The notes beneath the pieces were generated by a model that saw only the letters and a list, made by a program, of their open reading frames with translations, had not been told where the DNA came from and ran no database searches. From Saliniradius amylolyticus (lineage in GTDB: Bacteria > Pseudomonadota > Gammaproteobacteria > Enterobacterales > Alteromonadaceae), in NCBI RefSeq assembly GCF_003143555.1, contig NZ_CP029347.1, positions 3,150,947 through 3,214,946 of the forward strand: a stretch of 64,000 bases of DNA, written 5' to 3'. Made by a program: the position numbers and the translations under genes. Shown here piece after piece: positions 19,600-29,528 of this stretch. Every line of letters starts with the position of its first letter. The stretch's first letter is position 1.

Positions 19600-19625
19600 G
19601 CCCGACCCTCTGGTCGGGCTTTTTT
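19600..19625 (+). terminator. Intrinsic terminator of ilvC
   Basis: GCCCGACC (19600-19607) and GGTCGGGC (19612-19619) form an 8-bp stem with a CTCT loop, followed by TTTTTTAT. It begins 45 bases after the ilvC stop. Confidence 0.94.
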
Positions 19626-19642
19626 ATATCTAGGGACATATG

Positions 19643-19677
19643 GAATCCCTCGAATGCAGGAGCAATTCGAGGGATTC
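19643..19677. repeat. Perfect 13-bp inverted repeat in intergenic DNA
   Basis: GAATCCCTCGAAT (19643-19655) and ATTCGAGGGATTC (19665-19677) are perfect inverse complements around a 9-base spacer. It lies just after the ilvC terminator, is not needed to end ilvC, and is followed by TTTCGATTGACTTCGATTG. It could be a REP-like element or a second hairpin; nothing in the window repeats it. Confidence 0.7.
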
Positions 19678-19955
19678 TTTCGATTGACTTCGATTGACCG
19701 GACGGACTGGTTTTCGCCTGAAAACTTGCACTTAAGCCTTCTTTAGCCGACGTATGCCGCAGACGCATGGATGCTTAAGAGCGAGGAGCGAGGAGCGCGA
19801 GACCGTGGGCGAACCACGCCCGCTGTTGGCGAAAGCTCGTAGCCAATAGAGTAGTGAGCGGGAGGGCAATGGAAGGCCGAGCTGGACTTGTTCTGGAGGC
19901 AGGAGTAATTACTGGCTTGGGTTCGGGATACGGACGAGCCTAAGATCCTTGATAG
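19678..19955. other. Intergenic stretch without a recognised gene
   Basis: About 280 bases between the hairpin and the carbonic anhydrase stop. It contains GCGAGGAGCGAGGAGCGCGAG-like purine-rich repeats near 19780-19800 and a small GGGCG/CGCCC hairpin near 19807-19821. No open frame with a ribosome site or a known RNA was recognised. The composition resembles a genomic intergenic repeat element rather than a gene. Confidence 0.4.
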
Positions 19956-20537
19956 TTATTGCTGTTCCAGATCCTTCAAGCGGCCATTCTTCAGGCTGTA
20001 TATCCAGCTGTGGATCTCAATATCCTGGCCTCGGGCAAGGGCATCTTTCACAATAGACGTTCGAGCAACATTTTTAGCCTGCTCCAGCACATTCAACTCA
20101 CACAGGCGGCTCACCTTATCCTCCTGAGACAAGCCCGACAGTTCAGCTTCATGCTTGTGTGCCACATCTTCGATATGGTGCAGCCAGTTGTCGATAAGAC
20201 CGTGCTGCTTACCATCGATAGACGCCGCTACACCGCCGCATCCATAATGACCACAGACGATAATATGCTTGACCTTAAGCACGTCAACGGCGAATTGCAG
20301 CACCGACAGGCAGTTGAGATCGGTATGGATGACCTGATTGGCCACATTGCGATGCACGAAGATATCTCCGGGCAGTAAATCGACGATCTGATTGGCAGGC
20401 ACGCGGCTGTCCGAACAGCCGATCCACAGGTACTCGGGGCTTTGCTGTTTTGCCAGCTTATTAAAAAACTCTGGGTCAGCGGTGTCGGTACGCTGAGCCC
20501 ATTGTCGATTTTTCTCGAATAAATCCTGAATACTCAC
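19956..20537 (-). CDS. can: Beta-class carbonic anhydrase
   Basis: A cytoplasmic zinc enzyme interconverting CO2 and bicarbonate. Zinc and active-site residues are visible in CSDSRVP and HYGCGGV, and FVHRNVANQVIHTDLNCLSV is typical of Can. The preferred start is GTG at 20537 (193 residues) because SIQDLFEKNRQW aligns with the family N-terminus and a GAGGA sequence precedes it; an ATG at 20615 would add 26 atypical residues. It is somewhat shorter than E. coli Can (220) at the C-terminus. It probably supplies bicarbonate for biosynthesis and complements the dabBA inorganic-carbon transporter 32 kb away. Confidence 0.92.
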   Translation of the reverse strand: MSIQDLFEKNRQWAQRTDTADPEFFNKLAKQQSPEYLWIGCSDSRVPANQIVDLLPGDIFVHRNVANQVIHTDLNCLSVLQFAVDVLKVKHIIVCGHYGCGGVAASIDGKQHGLIDNWLHHIEDVAHKHEAELSGLSQEDKVSRLCELNVLEQAKNVARTSIVKDALARGQDIEIHSWIYSLKNGRLKDLEQQ

Positions 20538-20640
20538 AGTTCCTCGCTCGCTGGCATTCGCCACCTGAAAATCGGCGGCATCCCTTAAGTGTAAAGCGTT
20601 TTTCCCCGGTGACATATCAGACCAAAGGCCGGATATAACA

Positions 20641-20674
20641 AAGCCGACATCCGCAGATTGGCGAATGTCGGCTT
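20641..20674. repeat. Hairpin between proA and can
   Basis: AAGCCGACAT (20641-20650) and ATGTCGGCTT (20665-20674) are a perfect 10-bp inverted repeat with a 14-base loop. It lies downstream of proA on the minus strand and upstream of can. There is no T-run, so a factor-independent terminator is doubtful; it may protect the proA mRNA end. Confidence 0.5.
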
Positions 20675-20732
20675 GCGATTATAGTCTATCTACCGCTTAG
20701 GTCATGCCTTGGCGGCATTATCCGTCATGGGC

Positions 20733-21983
20733 TTACTGGCGAATATGACCGTCACCCAACACCACAAATTTCTCAGTGGTCAGTGACTCTACCCCCATGG
20801 GCCCATAAGCGTGCAGTTTACTGGTGGAGATACCAATTTCAGCCCCCAAGCCCAGTTGACCGCCGTCAGAGAAACGCGAAGAAGCATTCGCCATCACTAC
20901 CGCAGAATTCACCGAGCGGATGAACTTCTGGGCGTTGGAATAATCCTGAGTCGCGATCACCTCGGTGTGGCCCGAGCTATAAGCTTCCAGGTGTTCGATG
21001 GCGTGATCGAAGCTATCCACCACACGCACGGCAATTTCTAACGCCAGGTACTCCTCGTCCCAGTCTTCTTCGGTCGCCGGAATGGCGCCATCGAAGTAAC
21101 CGATACTGTTTTCACAGGCATGGACCTTCACCTTATGCTCGGCCAGCATGGCCGCCGCCATTGGCAGGAAGCTGGCAGCGATATCTTTATGTACCAGCAA
21201 GGTCTCCAGTGCATTACATACGCCAGTGCGCTGAGTCTTACCATTTTGCAGCAGGCTTAATGCCTTGGCTTCGTCGGCTTTATCATCTACGTACAGGTGA
21301 CAAACACCTTTGTAATGCTGAATCACAGGAATGCGGCTGTTTTCCGACACGAAGCGAATCAGACCTTCACCGCCCCGAGGGATGATCAGATCAATGTCCT
21401 CGTTCAACGTCATCAGCTCGTTCATGATAGCGCGATCAGGGTCCGGTACCACGACCACACAGTTACGATCCAGATCGTTGGATTCCAGTGCCGTGTAAAT
21501 GCACTCAGCCAACGCCAGATTGGAATGCAAGGCTTCCTTACCGCCTCGCAATACGACACCGTTACCGGCTTTCAAACACAGCGCTGCGGCATCAATAGTG
21601 ACGTTGGGGCGCGACTCGTAAATCATGGCAATCACCCCCAGAGGGATGCGCATCTTGCCCACTTCAATGCCGCTTTCTTCACGGTGAATGTTGCTAATGC
21701 TACCAACCGGATCAGCCTGAGCAGCAATGTCGCGCACCGCATTGGCGATGTCGCGGATGCTGGATTCGGTCAGCTTCAGACGATCCATCATGGCATCGGA
21801 CAGACCATTTTGCTGGCCGTTTTCCAAATCCTTTTCATTCGCTTTCAGGATCTGAGGCGTTTGCTGTTCCATATTGTCTGCAATGCTGTGCAGCACGGCA
21901 TTTTTCTTCTGTGAGGTTACTTTAGCCAGCTGACGCGAGGCGATGCGGGCTTTCTTAGCCATTTCTTTAATTGAAAAGCTCAT
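20733..21983 (-). CDS. proA: Glutamate-5-semialdehyde dehydrogenase (gamma-glutamyl phosphate reductase)
   Basis: A 416-residue ProA starting at the ATG at 21983 (MSFSIKEMAKKARIASRQL) after an AGGAGAA ribosome site; a longer frame to 22028 lacks support. It reduces gamma-glutamyl phosphate to glutamate semialdehyde in proline synthesis. The catalytic cysteine is in TQRTGVCNALETLL. The LIPRGGEGLIRFV and GLGAEIGISTSKLHA segments are family signatures. The length equals E. coli ProA (417). It lies downstream of proB, but a hairpin with a T-run separates them. Confidence 0.97.
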   Translation of the reverse strand: MSFSIKEMAKKARIASRQLAKVTSQKKNAVLHSIADNMEQQTPQILKANEKDLENGQQNGLSDAMMDRLKLTESSIRDIANAVRDIAAQADPVGSISNIHREESGIEVGKMRIPLGVIAMIYESRPNVTIDAAALCLKAGNGVVLRGGKEALHSNLALAECIYTALESNDLDRNCVVVVPDPDRAIMNELMTLNEDIDLIIPRGGEGLIRFVSENSRIPVIQHYKGVCHLYVDDKADEAKALSLLQNGKTQRTGVCNALETLLVHKDIAASFLPMAAAMLAEHKVKVHACENSIGYFDGAIPATEEDWDEEYLALEIAVRVVDSFDHAIEHLEAYSSGHTEVIATQDYSNAQKFIRSVNSAVVMANASSRFSDGGQLGLGAEIGISTSKLHAYGPMGVESLTTEKFVVLGDGHIRQ

Positions 21984-22028
21984 ATGTTCTCCTACTAATA
22001 TTCGGTGAATTCGCTGTAACAAATACAA

Positions 22029-22052
22029 AAAAGCAGCCCGATGGCTGCTTTC
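22029..22052 (-). terminator. Terminator-like hairpin between proB and proA
   Basis: On the minus strand AAAGCAGCC, an ATCG loop and GGCTGCTTTTTT form a 9-bp stem with a U-tract, only 4 bases after the proB stop (22056) and 45 bases before the proA start. This is a proper intrinsic-terminator shape inside an operon. It should lower proA relative to proB unless proA has its own promoter. Confidence 0.7.
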
Positions 22053-22055
22053 TTA

Positions 22056-23153
22056 CTACAGCAGCGCCAGGTCGTCACGATGCACGGCTGCCTCACCCGA
22101 GGTGTAGCCGATAGCATCTTCAAAGTCCGCACTCTGCAACCCTTTAATGGCGTGCAAGTCGGCGGCACTGTACAAGGCAACGCCTTTGGCAAAGGGCACG
22201 CCGTCGTAGCACACCTCTACAGCATCGCCCGGCATAAAGTCGCCTTCAACATGGGTGATGCCAATGGGAAGCAGGGAAGCACCCTCTTTGATCAGCGCCT
22301 TCTTGGCACCTTTATCCACGTCAATACGACCTGTGGCTATTAACGCATGTTTCAACCACTGCTCTTTGGCAGTATCTGGCGTTTTGGTTGGCAGGAAACG
22401 CGTGCCCGGGATGCGACCATCCAGCAGGGCATCAAAAACTTCACCCTTGCTGCCGTTCACGATCAGGGTCTGCATACCACTTTCGGCACATTTGTCGGCC
22501 GCTTCGATCTTGGTACGCATACCGCCGGTTCCGACTTTGGTGCCCGGACCGCCCGCCAGTTCATAGATCTCGCTGGTGATTTGCTCGACTTCCGGAATCA
22601 GCTTGGCGTCCGGATTAATGCGGGGATCAGCGTCGTACAGACCATCGATGTCGGAGCATATAATCATCGTATCCGCTTCCGCCACCATCGCCGCATACGC
22701 AGCAAGGTTATCGTTATCACCCACCTTCAAGGCGTCGACGGCTACCGTATCGTTCTCATTAACGATGGGCAGCACATTATTATTCAATAGTTCTCGGATG
22801 GTATTCTTGATATTGACGTAGCGACTTCTGTCGTGGAAGTCATCATAGGTCAAAAGAACCTGGGCACAGGGGAAATCGAAAAAACGTGACCAGTTTTCCA
22901 TCATCTGCATCTGACCGACTGCGGCCATGGCCTGCTTTTCTGCAATAGACGGGTGAGCGGTGTGGGAAATCGTACTGCGACCGGCAGCGACACCACCTGA
23001 CGACACAATCACCACCTGCTTGCCTTGCTCTCGACTTTCGGTAATGAATCTGGCAATCGCGAGCAAATATTTAGCGCTGCATTTATGTCCATCGGGTGAA
23101 ATCAACGCACTGCCAACTTTGATGACTGCTCGTTGCCAGTTAAATTCAGTCAT
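22056..23153 (-). CDS. proB: Glutamate 5-kinase
   Basis: A 365-residue ProB. It phosphorylates glutamate with ATP, the feedback-controlled first step of proline synthesis. The N-terminal amino-acid-kinase domain (about 8-260) has VIKVGSALIS and VIVSSGGVAAG, with GTGGMRTKIEAA as the ATP-binding segment. A C-terminal PUA domain (about 275-355) is typical of the long form (E. coli 367). An AGGATAAAT ribosome site precedes the ATG at 23153. It is followed by an internal hairpin and proA. Confidence 0.97.
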   Translation of the reverse strand: MTEFNWQRAVIKVGSALISPDGHKCSAKYLLAIARFITESREQGKQVVIVSSGGVAAGRSTISHTAHPSIAEKQAMAAVGQMQMMENWSRFFDFPCAQVLLTYDDFHDRSRYVNIKNTIRELLNNNVLPIVNENDTVAVDALKVGDNDNLAAYAAMVAEADTMIICSDIDGLYDADPRINPDAKLIPEVEQITSEIYELAGGPGTKVGTGGMRTKIEAADKCAESGMQTLIVNGSKGEVFDALLDGRIPGTRFLPTKTPDTAKEQWLKHALIATGRIDVDKGAKKALIKEGASLLPIGITHVEGDFMPGDAVEVCYDGVPFAKGVALYSAADLHAIKGLQSADFEDAIGYTSGEAAVHRDDLALL

Positions 23154-23267
23154 TTATCCTCCACTAGTAAAATCCTTATAATAGGATACCGATCTAAATA
23201 TGATAAACAAGGCGATTTAGTTATAAGCTATCCGCGCATAGCTTTACAGACGTATAAGACGTCATTC

Positions 23268-23570
23268 CTAAACCGCCCCCAGTTTCATGTTCAGGGGCAG
23301 TTCCATGGACTCCGCCGATACGGGTCCATTGCCGATCATTTCATCATACGGCGATTCATGACAAAGCTTAGCCTGTTTTACCGTAAAATCGACGAAGGCC
23401 TTCTTCACCAAGGTCAGGCTGTGAAAGCGCATTGGCCGATCACCATTATATAACAACGCCAGCCCTTGCCCCTGATCCACCTCCACCAGGTAGATGCCCA
23501 TTTCCAGTGCGCGAACATAAAGCTGCTCTAGGGGCTTGCCTTTATTCAGTCGGGCATATTGAATTTCCAC
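23268..23570 (-). CDS. DUF6482-like small protein
   Basis: A 100-residue cytoplasmic protein. It has an early EMGIYLVEVDQGQGLALLYN beta segment, a central RFHSLTLVKKAF and the C-terminal HESPYDEMIG motif, which recalls the DUF6482 family of marine gammaproteobacteria. The function is unknown. It stands alone between proB and a divergent DUF3014 gene. The assignment is from motif memory. Confidence 0.7.
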   Translation of the reverse strand: MEIQYARLNKGKPLEQLYVRALEMGIYLVEVDQGQGLALLYNGDRPMRFHSLTLVKKAFVDFTVKQAKLCHESPYDEMIGNGPVSAESMELPLNMKLGAV

Positions 23571-23736
23571 ACCGCTACCTCCACGATAAGATCAACATCC
23601 TCTTTTACCCTGGTCAGTGGTAGAAAGTTCACTGCTTGCGACGCAAACAAAAAGCGGCCACAGGCACACATCTGCCACCACATTGTGGTAGTTTTAGGTC
23701 TAAACTGGTAAATAGATTTGTTGCGATGAGGCCCTT

Positions 23737-24600
23737 ATGACAGAGCAAGATACCCAAACTTCACGTTCCTTAGTGCCCTATATCTTGATTGCAATCGTGA
23801 TTCTGGCTGTGGTGCTGGGTATTTATTTCTGGCGCTCTTCTGAGCCCGCAACTGAACAGCCCAAGCCGGTGACCGAAACACCGCTCCAACCCGTCACCGA
23901 GTCCCAATCTCAACAGGCGGAGCCTGAGCCTCAAGAACCATCCGCACCCGAGCCGGTGGAACGACCAGACCCTGTAACGGAGCCCGAGCCAGACCCCGCG
24001 CCCGAACCAGAGTTACCCGATATATCAGACAGTGCCATCAAAACAGCTTTGTCCGAAGCGGGCGCTTATGAAGCTGTCGCTCGTCTGCTGGTTGATGAAG
24101 ATTTATTGCGCCGCTTTGTAGTGTTTTCCGTTAATGCCGCCGATGAAGAACTGGCCCCTCGGCATGGCTTGGTTAAGCCACCGGAGCAGTCCTTTAAAAC
24201 CTATCAACAGGCGGGTAAGGAATGGATCGACGCCGCCAGCTACAAACGCTATACGCCCTATGCGGAAGCGCTGGACTCCATGGAGACTGAGACGCTACTT
24301 AGCCTGTATGATGACTACAAGCCCGTAATACAGGAAATCTATGGCGAAATAGGTCGGGGTGGTGAATTCGATTATGTATTGATGGATGCCATCGACCACC
24401 TGTTAGATACTCCTGAGGTGCCGATGCCAGTAGAAGTCAAGACCGAGAGCGTTATGTATCAATACGCCGACCCACACCTCGAATCACTATCGGCCCTGCA
24501 AAAACAACTGCTGCGCACTGGCCCTGAGAACATGCGCATCATCAAGGCCAAGCTGAGAGAGTTAAAGCAGGCCTTGATCAACAAAAATGGACCTCAATAA
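23737..24600 (+). CDS. DUF3014 domain-containing membrane protein
   Basis: A 287-residue protein with a short cytoplasmic N-terminus, one membrane segment (about 13-32) and a long P/E-rich linker (35-95) typical of periplasm-spanning proteins. The globular C-terminal DUF3014 domain (about 100-280) has DEDLLRRFVVFSVNAADEEL and EFDYVLMDAIDHLLDTPEVP. It is a type II bitopic inner-membrane protein. The function is unknown. Its end overlaps the next gene (DUF1285) by 14 bases, so the two are translationally linked. Confidence 0.88.
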   Translation: MTEQDTQTSRSLVPYILIAIVILAVVLGIYFWRSSEPATEQPKPVTETPLQPVTESQSQQAEPEPQEPSAPEPVERPDPVTEPEPDPAPEPELPDISDSAIKTALSEAGAYEAVARLLVDEDLLRRFVVFSVNAADEELAPRHGLVKPPEQSFKTYQQAGKEWIDAASYKRYTPYAEALDSMETETLLSLYDDYKPVIQEIYGEIGRGGEFDYVLMDAIDHLLDTPEVPMPVEVKTESVMYQYADPHLESLSALQKQLLRTGPENMRIIKAKLRELKQALINKNGPQ

Positions 24601-25129
24601 ACTCCAGCAGCAGCTGGCGGACGAACAACAGGCTTTGCCGCCGGTCGACCAATGGGACCCTCCGTTTTGCGGTGATATGGACCTGGTCATCAAGCATGAT
24701 GGTAGTTGGCAATACCACGGCAGCCCCATTGGACGGCAATCACTGGTTAAACTGTTTGCCAGCGTGCTAAAACGAGAAGGCGAAAACTATTTTCTGGTAA
24801 CCCCGGTGGAAAAACTCGGAATTCGGGTAGAAGATAGTCCCTTTGTGGCAACCCAGTGGCAACGCACCGATGACGGCTACCTGAACTTCACCACTAACGT
24901 CGGTGACCGCTTTGTGCTCGGCGATGACCACCCCATTGCGCTTTTTTCGGATAAGACTTCGTCAGCCATACTTCCCTATGCCCGTGTGCGCCGAAACCTT
25001 TGGGCAAGGTTACATCAGAATGTATTGTATCAGTTGGTGCACGAAGCCAGCCTGGAGGATGGCGATACAGGCCAGCAATTAATGCTCCACAGCGGCCCGT
25101 ACAGCTGCAGCCTGGGGCTAACGGAGTAG
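24587..25129 (+). CDS. DUF1285 domain-containing protein
   Basis: A 180-residue soluble protein matching DUF1285. Features are PPFCGDMDLVIKHDGSWQYHGSPIGR near the N-terminus, then RQSLVKLFASVLKREG and ENYFLVTPVEKLGIRVEDSPFVA. The family is widespread in proteobacteria with unknown function. It starts inside the end of the DUF3014 gene, a recurrent partner arrangement. It is convergent to the chemoreceptor gene, 16 bases between stops. Confidence 0.9.
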   Translation: MDLNKLQQQLADEQQALPPVDQWDPPFCGDMDLVIKHDGSWQYHGSPIGRQSLVKLFASVLKREGENYFLVTPVEKLGIRVEDSPFVATQWQRTDDGYLNFTTNVGDRFVLGDDHPIALFSDKTSSAILPYARVRRNLWARLHQNVLYQLVHEASLEDGDTGQQLMLHSGPYSCSLGLTE

Positions 25130-25145
25130 CCCCAAACCCTTTTCT

Positions 25146-26693
25146 CTAATGTCCGCTAAAGGTCTTAGCCATAGACATTAAACGCTCAATACTATTGCGT
25201 AACTCACTTGCTCCCTGCTCCATACTCTGTGCCACCTGCGCATTCTCGTCTGCGATGTTGGTGATGTTATTAGTGTTACGAGATACCTCCTCACACACCT
25301 GCTCCTGCTGCTCAGAGGCGGTGGCGATCTGAGTGGAGAAATCGGAAATCTCCGCCATCATTCGGTTAATTTCTTCGATCGCCTCAGTGGTCTGGTTGGC
25401 ATCGTCTTCACATTCCAAAGCCTGATTTTTACTGTTTTCCATGGTATCCACCCAGCGACTGAGGGTTTGGCGCATCTCATCCAGGCTGGAATGAATATTG
25501 GCTGTGGAGGTTTGGGTACGTTTGGACAACGCGCGCACTTCATCGGCCACCACACTAAAACCACGACCACTCTCGCCGGCCCGCGCCGATTCAATAGCGG
25601 CATTCAATGCCAATAAATTGGTCTGCTCGGCGATGGCCTCGATTTCCCCCATCACATTGCTAACCTTATCCGCTTCCTGTACCAGTTGCTCCGCCGAGTC
25701 GGCAGCATCGGAGACGACCCGGGATAGTTCGGTAACCTTAGACTTGCTCTGTTGGACCCGTTGCTGGGCCTGACGTGAGAAGTTACTGGCTTCGCCCACT
25801 TTGCTATTGGTGTCTGAGGTATTACGAGCGATTTCCTGGCTAGTGGACGCCATTTCAGTGATGGCTGTGGCGATCTGCTCCACTTCCGAGCGTTGGTTAT
25901 TCAGTCCTTCGGCGGTCATTCTTGCAGAATCATCGTTCTCTTTAGCAATCGCCTCAAGGCTGTGTGTCGCATCCAGCATCCGGCCGATCACAGTTCTGAG
26001 TTTGGCTTTCAACATGCCGAGATGAAACTCCACATGACTGGTGACACCTTTGCCAGCATAAACAAACCGGCTGATGCTGTCGTATTCGCTGCCCAATCGA
26101 TGGGACAAACGCGGGATAACCACCAATTCACGCCAGAATACGGCCAAGCTGGCTCCCACACCGACCGCTGTGATTAAGCCCGCCCAAAGACCGCCCAGGC
26201 CTCCATTGAGTAACACAGCCACCAGCGCCAGAAGGCCTGAAAAAGTCAGTTTCTGGTTAACGCTGATTTCACGGCTATTGAATTTGCCCTGGTTGACCTG
26301 TCGGTAAATATGCTCAGCACGGTCTACCAGTTCGCGACTGGGTTTTACCCGCACCGACTGATAACCCACCTTTTGGCCATTTTCGTAAATGGGCGTGACA
26401 TAAGCATCCACCCAATAGTAGCGCCCATCCTTACAACGATTTTTCACCATGCCTCGCCAGGACTGATGCTTCTCGAGATGCGACCATAAGTCTTTGAAAG
26501 CTACCTTAGGCATGTCCGGGTGACGAACAATATTGTGATTCTTGCCCACCAATTCGTCATAGGAGTAGCCGGCCACCTCACAAAACACTGGATTTGCGTA
26601 GGTAATTACACCGCGTAAGTCGGTGGTGGACACCAACTCCTGGTTTTCACCGTAGGAGACTTCTTCATTGATTAAAGATTTATCGCGGGCCAT
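25146..26693 (-). CDS. PAS domain-containing methyl-accepting chemotaxis protein (Aer-like)
   Basis: A 515-residue receptor starting at the ATG at 26693 after AAGGACAG. Residues about 15-120 form a PAS domain of the Aer type ([37 protein letters not shown]). Two closely spaced membrane helices (about 148-188) follow, without a periplasmic sensor domain, then the signalling helices. The highly conserved hairpin is [19 protein letters not shown], followed by [18 protein letters not shown]. It probably senses redox or oxygen through a PAS-bound cofactor, as in Aer; the cofactor is not provable here. Confidence 0.93.
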   Translation of the reverse strand: MARDKSLINEEVSYGENQELVSTTDLRGVITYANPVFCEVAGYSYDELVGKNHNIVRHPDMPKVAFKDLWSHLEKHQSWRGMVKNRCKDGRYYWVDAYVTPIYENGQKVGYQSVRVKPSRELVDRAEHIYRQVNQGKFNSREISVNQKLTFSGLLALVAVLLNGGLGGLWAGLITAVGVGASLAVFWRELVVIPRLSHRLGSEYDSISRFVYAGKGVTSHVEFHLGMLKAKLRTVIGRMLDATHSLEAIAKENDDSARMTAEGLNNQRSEVEQIATAITEMASTSQEIARNTSDTNSKVGEASNFSRQAQQRVQQSKSKVTELSRVVSDAADSAEQLVQEADKVSNVMGEIEAIAEQTNLLALNAAIESARAGESGRGFSVVADEVRALSKRTQTSTANIHSSLDEMRQTLSRWVDTMENSKNQALECEDDANQTTEAIEEINRMMAEISDFSTQIATASEQQEQVCEEVSRNTNNITNIADENAQVAQSMEQGASELRNSIERLMSMAKTFSGH

Positions 26694-26769
26694 AGCTGTC
26701 CTTCCCTCTGCCGTTTTCGACAGAGTGTATGGTAAAGCCTCCGGCCTTGGCAATATAATTTAGAAAAGA

Positions 26770-28134
26770 CTAAATTATACGGGAGAAGGATTGTCTTCTT
26801 GTCTTTCGCTCCAAATATTTGTCGAAAACCATACAAATCGCGCGGATATATGCCCGCCCATGAGGACTGACACAGACTTTGTGGTCATCCAAAGACAGTA
26901 ACCCGTCTTCCTGCATTACGGCCAACTGCCTTAATTCCTCGGCGAAATACAGACTAAAGTCGATATCGTAGGCGTTGCCTATATCAGCAAAGGTCAGATC
27001 AAAATGGCAAATTAACTGACGAATCACCGCAGCCCGTATCAGGTCATCCTGACTCAGCTGATAGCCTTTATCTAAAGCGAAGCCGAAGTCGTCCAGCCTG
27101 TTGTAGTAGCCCTTGAGCCTTTTATCATTCTGAACAATCACATCGTTGACCTGACTGATAGCCGACACGCCCATTCCCAATAAATCACAATCACCGTGGG
27201 TGGTATAACCCTGGAAGTTGCGATGCAGACGCCCGTTTTGCTGGGCAATGGCAAGACTGTCGTCGGCTTTGGCAAAATGATCCATGCCGATACACAGATA
27301 GCCGGCATCCACCAACTTTTGTTTGGCGATGGCAAAGATCTTTTTCCGTGTAGCGCTGTCAGGGAGCGCCGTCTCATCGATTTTACGCTGGGCCGCAAAA
27401 CGCTCTGGAAGGTGGGCATAATGAAAGACCGACAACCGATCCGGCGATAGTTCGATAACTTTATCGATGGTCTCGGCAAAACTTTGCGGCGTCTGGTGAG
27501 GCAGGCCATAAATCAGGTCCAGACTAACAGACGCAAAATCCAGTTGATAAGCCCGCACTATCAAGGCCCTGATCTGTTGTTCATCTTGCTCTCGGTTGAT
27601 GGCCTTCTGCACTTGTGGGTGAAAGTCCTGTACACCAATGCTGAGGCGGTTAATCCCCATAGATTTAAGAATATCAAGTCTTGATACTTCAACCGTTCTG
27701 GGGTCGATCTCCAGGCTGATCTCGGCATCCTCATCCACACGAAACTGTTCAGTTAAGGTAGTTAATATGTGGTGAAGCTGCTCATCGCTGAGAAACGTGG
27801 GTGTGCCGCCTCCGAAATGGATCTGATGCACCGGTTTATCGGCAAATAACAACCCCTGAGTAGCAATTTCCCGACACAGATAATCCAGATAGCGGCTGGC
27901 CTTATTGGAGTTTCGGGTAATCAGCTTATTACAGCCACAGTAGTAGCAAGGGGAGTGGCAAAAAGGAATATGCAAATACAGCGACAGCCCCGGGTTGTTG
28001 CTGGAGCGATAGCTATCCAGCATGGTATCACGATTGAATTGCCCTAACTGCAATGCGGTCGGATAGGAGGTATATCTGGGTCCGTTGATCTCATACTTAT
28101 TCAACGGCCTGGTCCCGGACTGATTCATGTTCAA
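26770..28134 (-). CDS. hemN: Oxygen-independent coproporphyrinogen III oxidase
   Basis: A 454-residue radical-SAM enzyme of heme synthesis, converting coproporphyrinogen III to protoporphyrinogen IX without oxygen. The iron-sulfur cysteines are in CHSPCYYCGC (CxxxCxxC), and the SAM loop is HFGGGTPTFLS. The N-terminus NKYEINGPRYTSYPTA is the HemN trip-wire segment, which separates true HemN from HemW. The length matches E. coli HemN (457). The gene is monocistronic and divergent from an amidohydrolase gene. A search for an FNR site upstream found no convincing match. Confidence 0.96.
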   Translation of the reverse strand: MNMNQSGTRPLNKYEINGPRYTSYPTALQLGQFNRDTMLDSYRSSNNPGLSLYLHIPFCHSPCYYCGCNKLITRNSNKASRYLDYLCREIATQGLLFADKPVHQIHFGGGTPTFLSDEQLHHILTTLTEQFRVDEDAEISLEIDPRTVEVSRLDILKSMGINRLSIGVQDFHPQVQKAINREQDEQQIRALIVRAYQLDFASVSLDLIYGLPHQTPQSFAETIDKVIELSPDRLSVFHYAHLPERFAAQRKIDETALPDSATRKKIFAIAKQKLVDAGYLCIGMDHFAKADDSLAIAQQNGRLHRNFQGYTTHGDCDLLGMGVSAISQVNDVIVQNDKRLKGYYNRLDDFGFALDKGYQLSQDDLIRAAVIRQLICHFDLTFADIGNAYDIDFSLYFAEELRQLAVMQEDGLLSLDDHKVCVSPHGRAYIRAICMVFDKYLERKTRRQSFSRII

Positions 28135-28230
28135 TGACCTTGGTTTATCGATGAGTGCTATTGTAGAGGCGGGCGAATCCTTCTATGTTGATCTGGCACA
28201 ATAATAACCAAGCCCATCGGAGACGACAGA

Positions 28231-29508
28231 ATGAAATACACGCTTTTGTGCCTCAGTGCGCTGCTGAGCACCTCGGTAATGGCCGACACCTATATTCATG
28301 CCGGTCACTTGATCACCGCCCAAGACGACCAGTTACTCAGTGATATGACTGTGGTCGTGGCTGGCAACCGGATAAAAGCCATCCATTCCGGCTATCGTAC
28401 CCCGGATGATGATGACACTCTGGTGGATCTTAAAAACAGCACCCTGATGCCGGGACTGATGGATATGCACACCCATATCAGCTCCCAGTTTGGCCCCCGA
28501 TCCTACATGGAAGGCTTTACTCAGAATGAAGCCGACTATGCGCTAAAAGGCGTGTATTACGCTGGCAAGACACTGGATGCAGGCTTTACGACGGTGCGTA
28601 ATCTGGGTGATGCGTATAATGAAACGGTGGCATTGCGCGACGCCATAAACAAGGGTCTGGTCGAAGGACCCCGTATCTTTACAGCGGCCAAATCCATCGC
28701 CACCACCGGCGGACATGCCGATCCCACGAATGGCACTGCGGATATTTTTGAAGGCGATCCCGGTCCGAAAGAGGGCGTGATGAACGGTATTGCCGATGCC
28801 CGTAAAGCGGTGCGTCAGCGATATAAGGACGGTGCCGATCTGATTAAAATCACCGCCACCGGCGGGGTATTGTCGGTAGCAAAGAGCGGCCAGAACCCTC
28901 AGTTCATGAATGATGAAGTCGCAGCCATCGTCGAAACCGCCAATGACTATGAGATGACCGTTGCGGTTCATGCCCATGGCAAGGAGGGCATGGAGCGCGC
29001 GATCAAGGCCGGTGTCACCTCCATCGAACATGGCACCTATATGGATGAGGAAACCATGGCGCTGATGAAAGAGCATGGCACCTATTATGTGCCCACCATT
29101 ATGGCAGGCGACTGGGTGGCGGAGAAAGCCGAAGTTGAAGGCTTCTTCCCTGAGCTTGTGCGCCCTAAGGCGGCTGAGATCGGTCCGCTGATCCAACAAA
29201 CCTTTGCCAGAGCCTATAAAGCTGGTGTAAAGATTGCCTTTGGCACCGATTCCGGCGTATCTGCTCACGGGGACAACGGTAAAGAATTTGCACTTATGGT
29301 AGAGGCAGGAATGCCCGCCATTGAAGCCATTCGCTCAGCCACTTACCACACGGCTAAACTGCTGCGTATCAATGATAAACTGGGCACTGTGGAGCCGGGA
29401 AAGTTGGCGGATTTGGTGGCAGTCCCTGGTAATCCACTTGAAGACATTGAGTTAATGCAGCAAGTGTCTTTTGTAATGAAAGGCGGTAAAGTTTATAAAG
29501 ATAAGTAA
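28231..29508 (+). CDS. Exported metal-dependent amidohydrolase (imidazolonepropionase-like/Xaa-Pro dipeptidase-like)
   Basis: A 425-residue protein with an N-terminal signal peptide cleaved near VMADTY, so it is probably periplasmic. The amidohydrolase metal site is complete: MHTHIS (first pair), a probable bridging lysine in [30 protein letters not shown] and the aspartate in [11 protein letters not shown]. Exported members of this subgroup hydrolyse peptides or N-acyl compounds; the substrate is unknown. An entericidin-like lipoprotein gene follows 20 bases later and may be cotranscribed. Confidence 0.9.
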   Translation: MKYTLLCLSALLSTSVMADTYIHAGHLITAQDDQLLSDMTVVVAGNRIKAIHSGYRTPDDDDTLVDLKNSTLMPGLMDMHTHISSQFGPRSYMEGFTQNEADYALKGVYYAGKTLDAGFTTVRNLGDAYNETVALRDAINKGLVEGPRIFTAAKSIATTGGHADPTNGTADIFEGDPGPKEGVMNGIADARKAVRQRYKDGADLIKITATGGVLSVAKSGQNPQFMNDEVAAIVETANDYEMTVAVHAHGKEGMERAIKAGVTSIEHGTYMDEETMALMKEHGTYYVPTIMAGDWVAEKAEVEGFFPELVRPKAAEIGPLIQQTFARAYKAGVKIAFGTDSGVSAHGDNGKEFALMVEAGMPAIEAIRSATYHTAKLLRINDKLGTVEPGKLADLVAVPGNPLEDIELMQQVSFVMKGGKVYKDK

Positions 29509-29528
29509 CTCACCAAAGGAACACCGTA

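Noticed and set aside
28135..28230. FNR site expected upstream of hemN
   Set aside because: No sequence close to TTGAT-N4-ATCAA was found in the divergent region.
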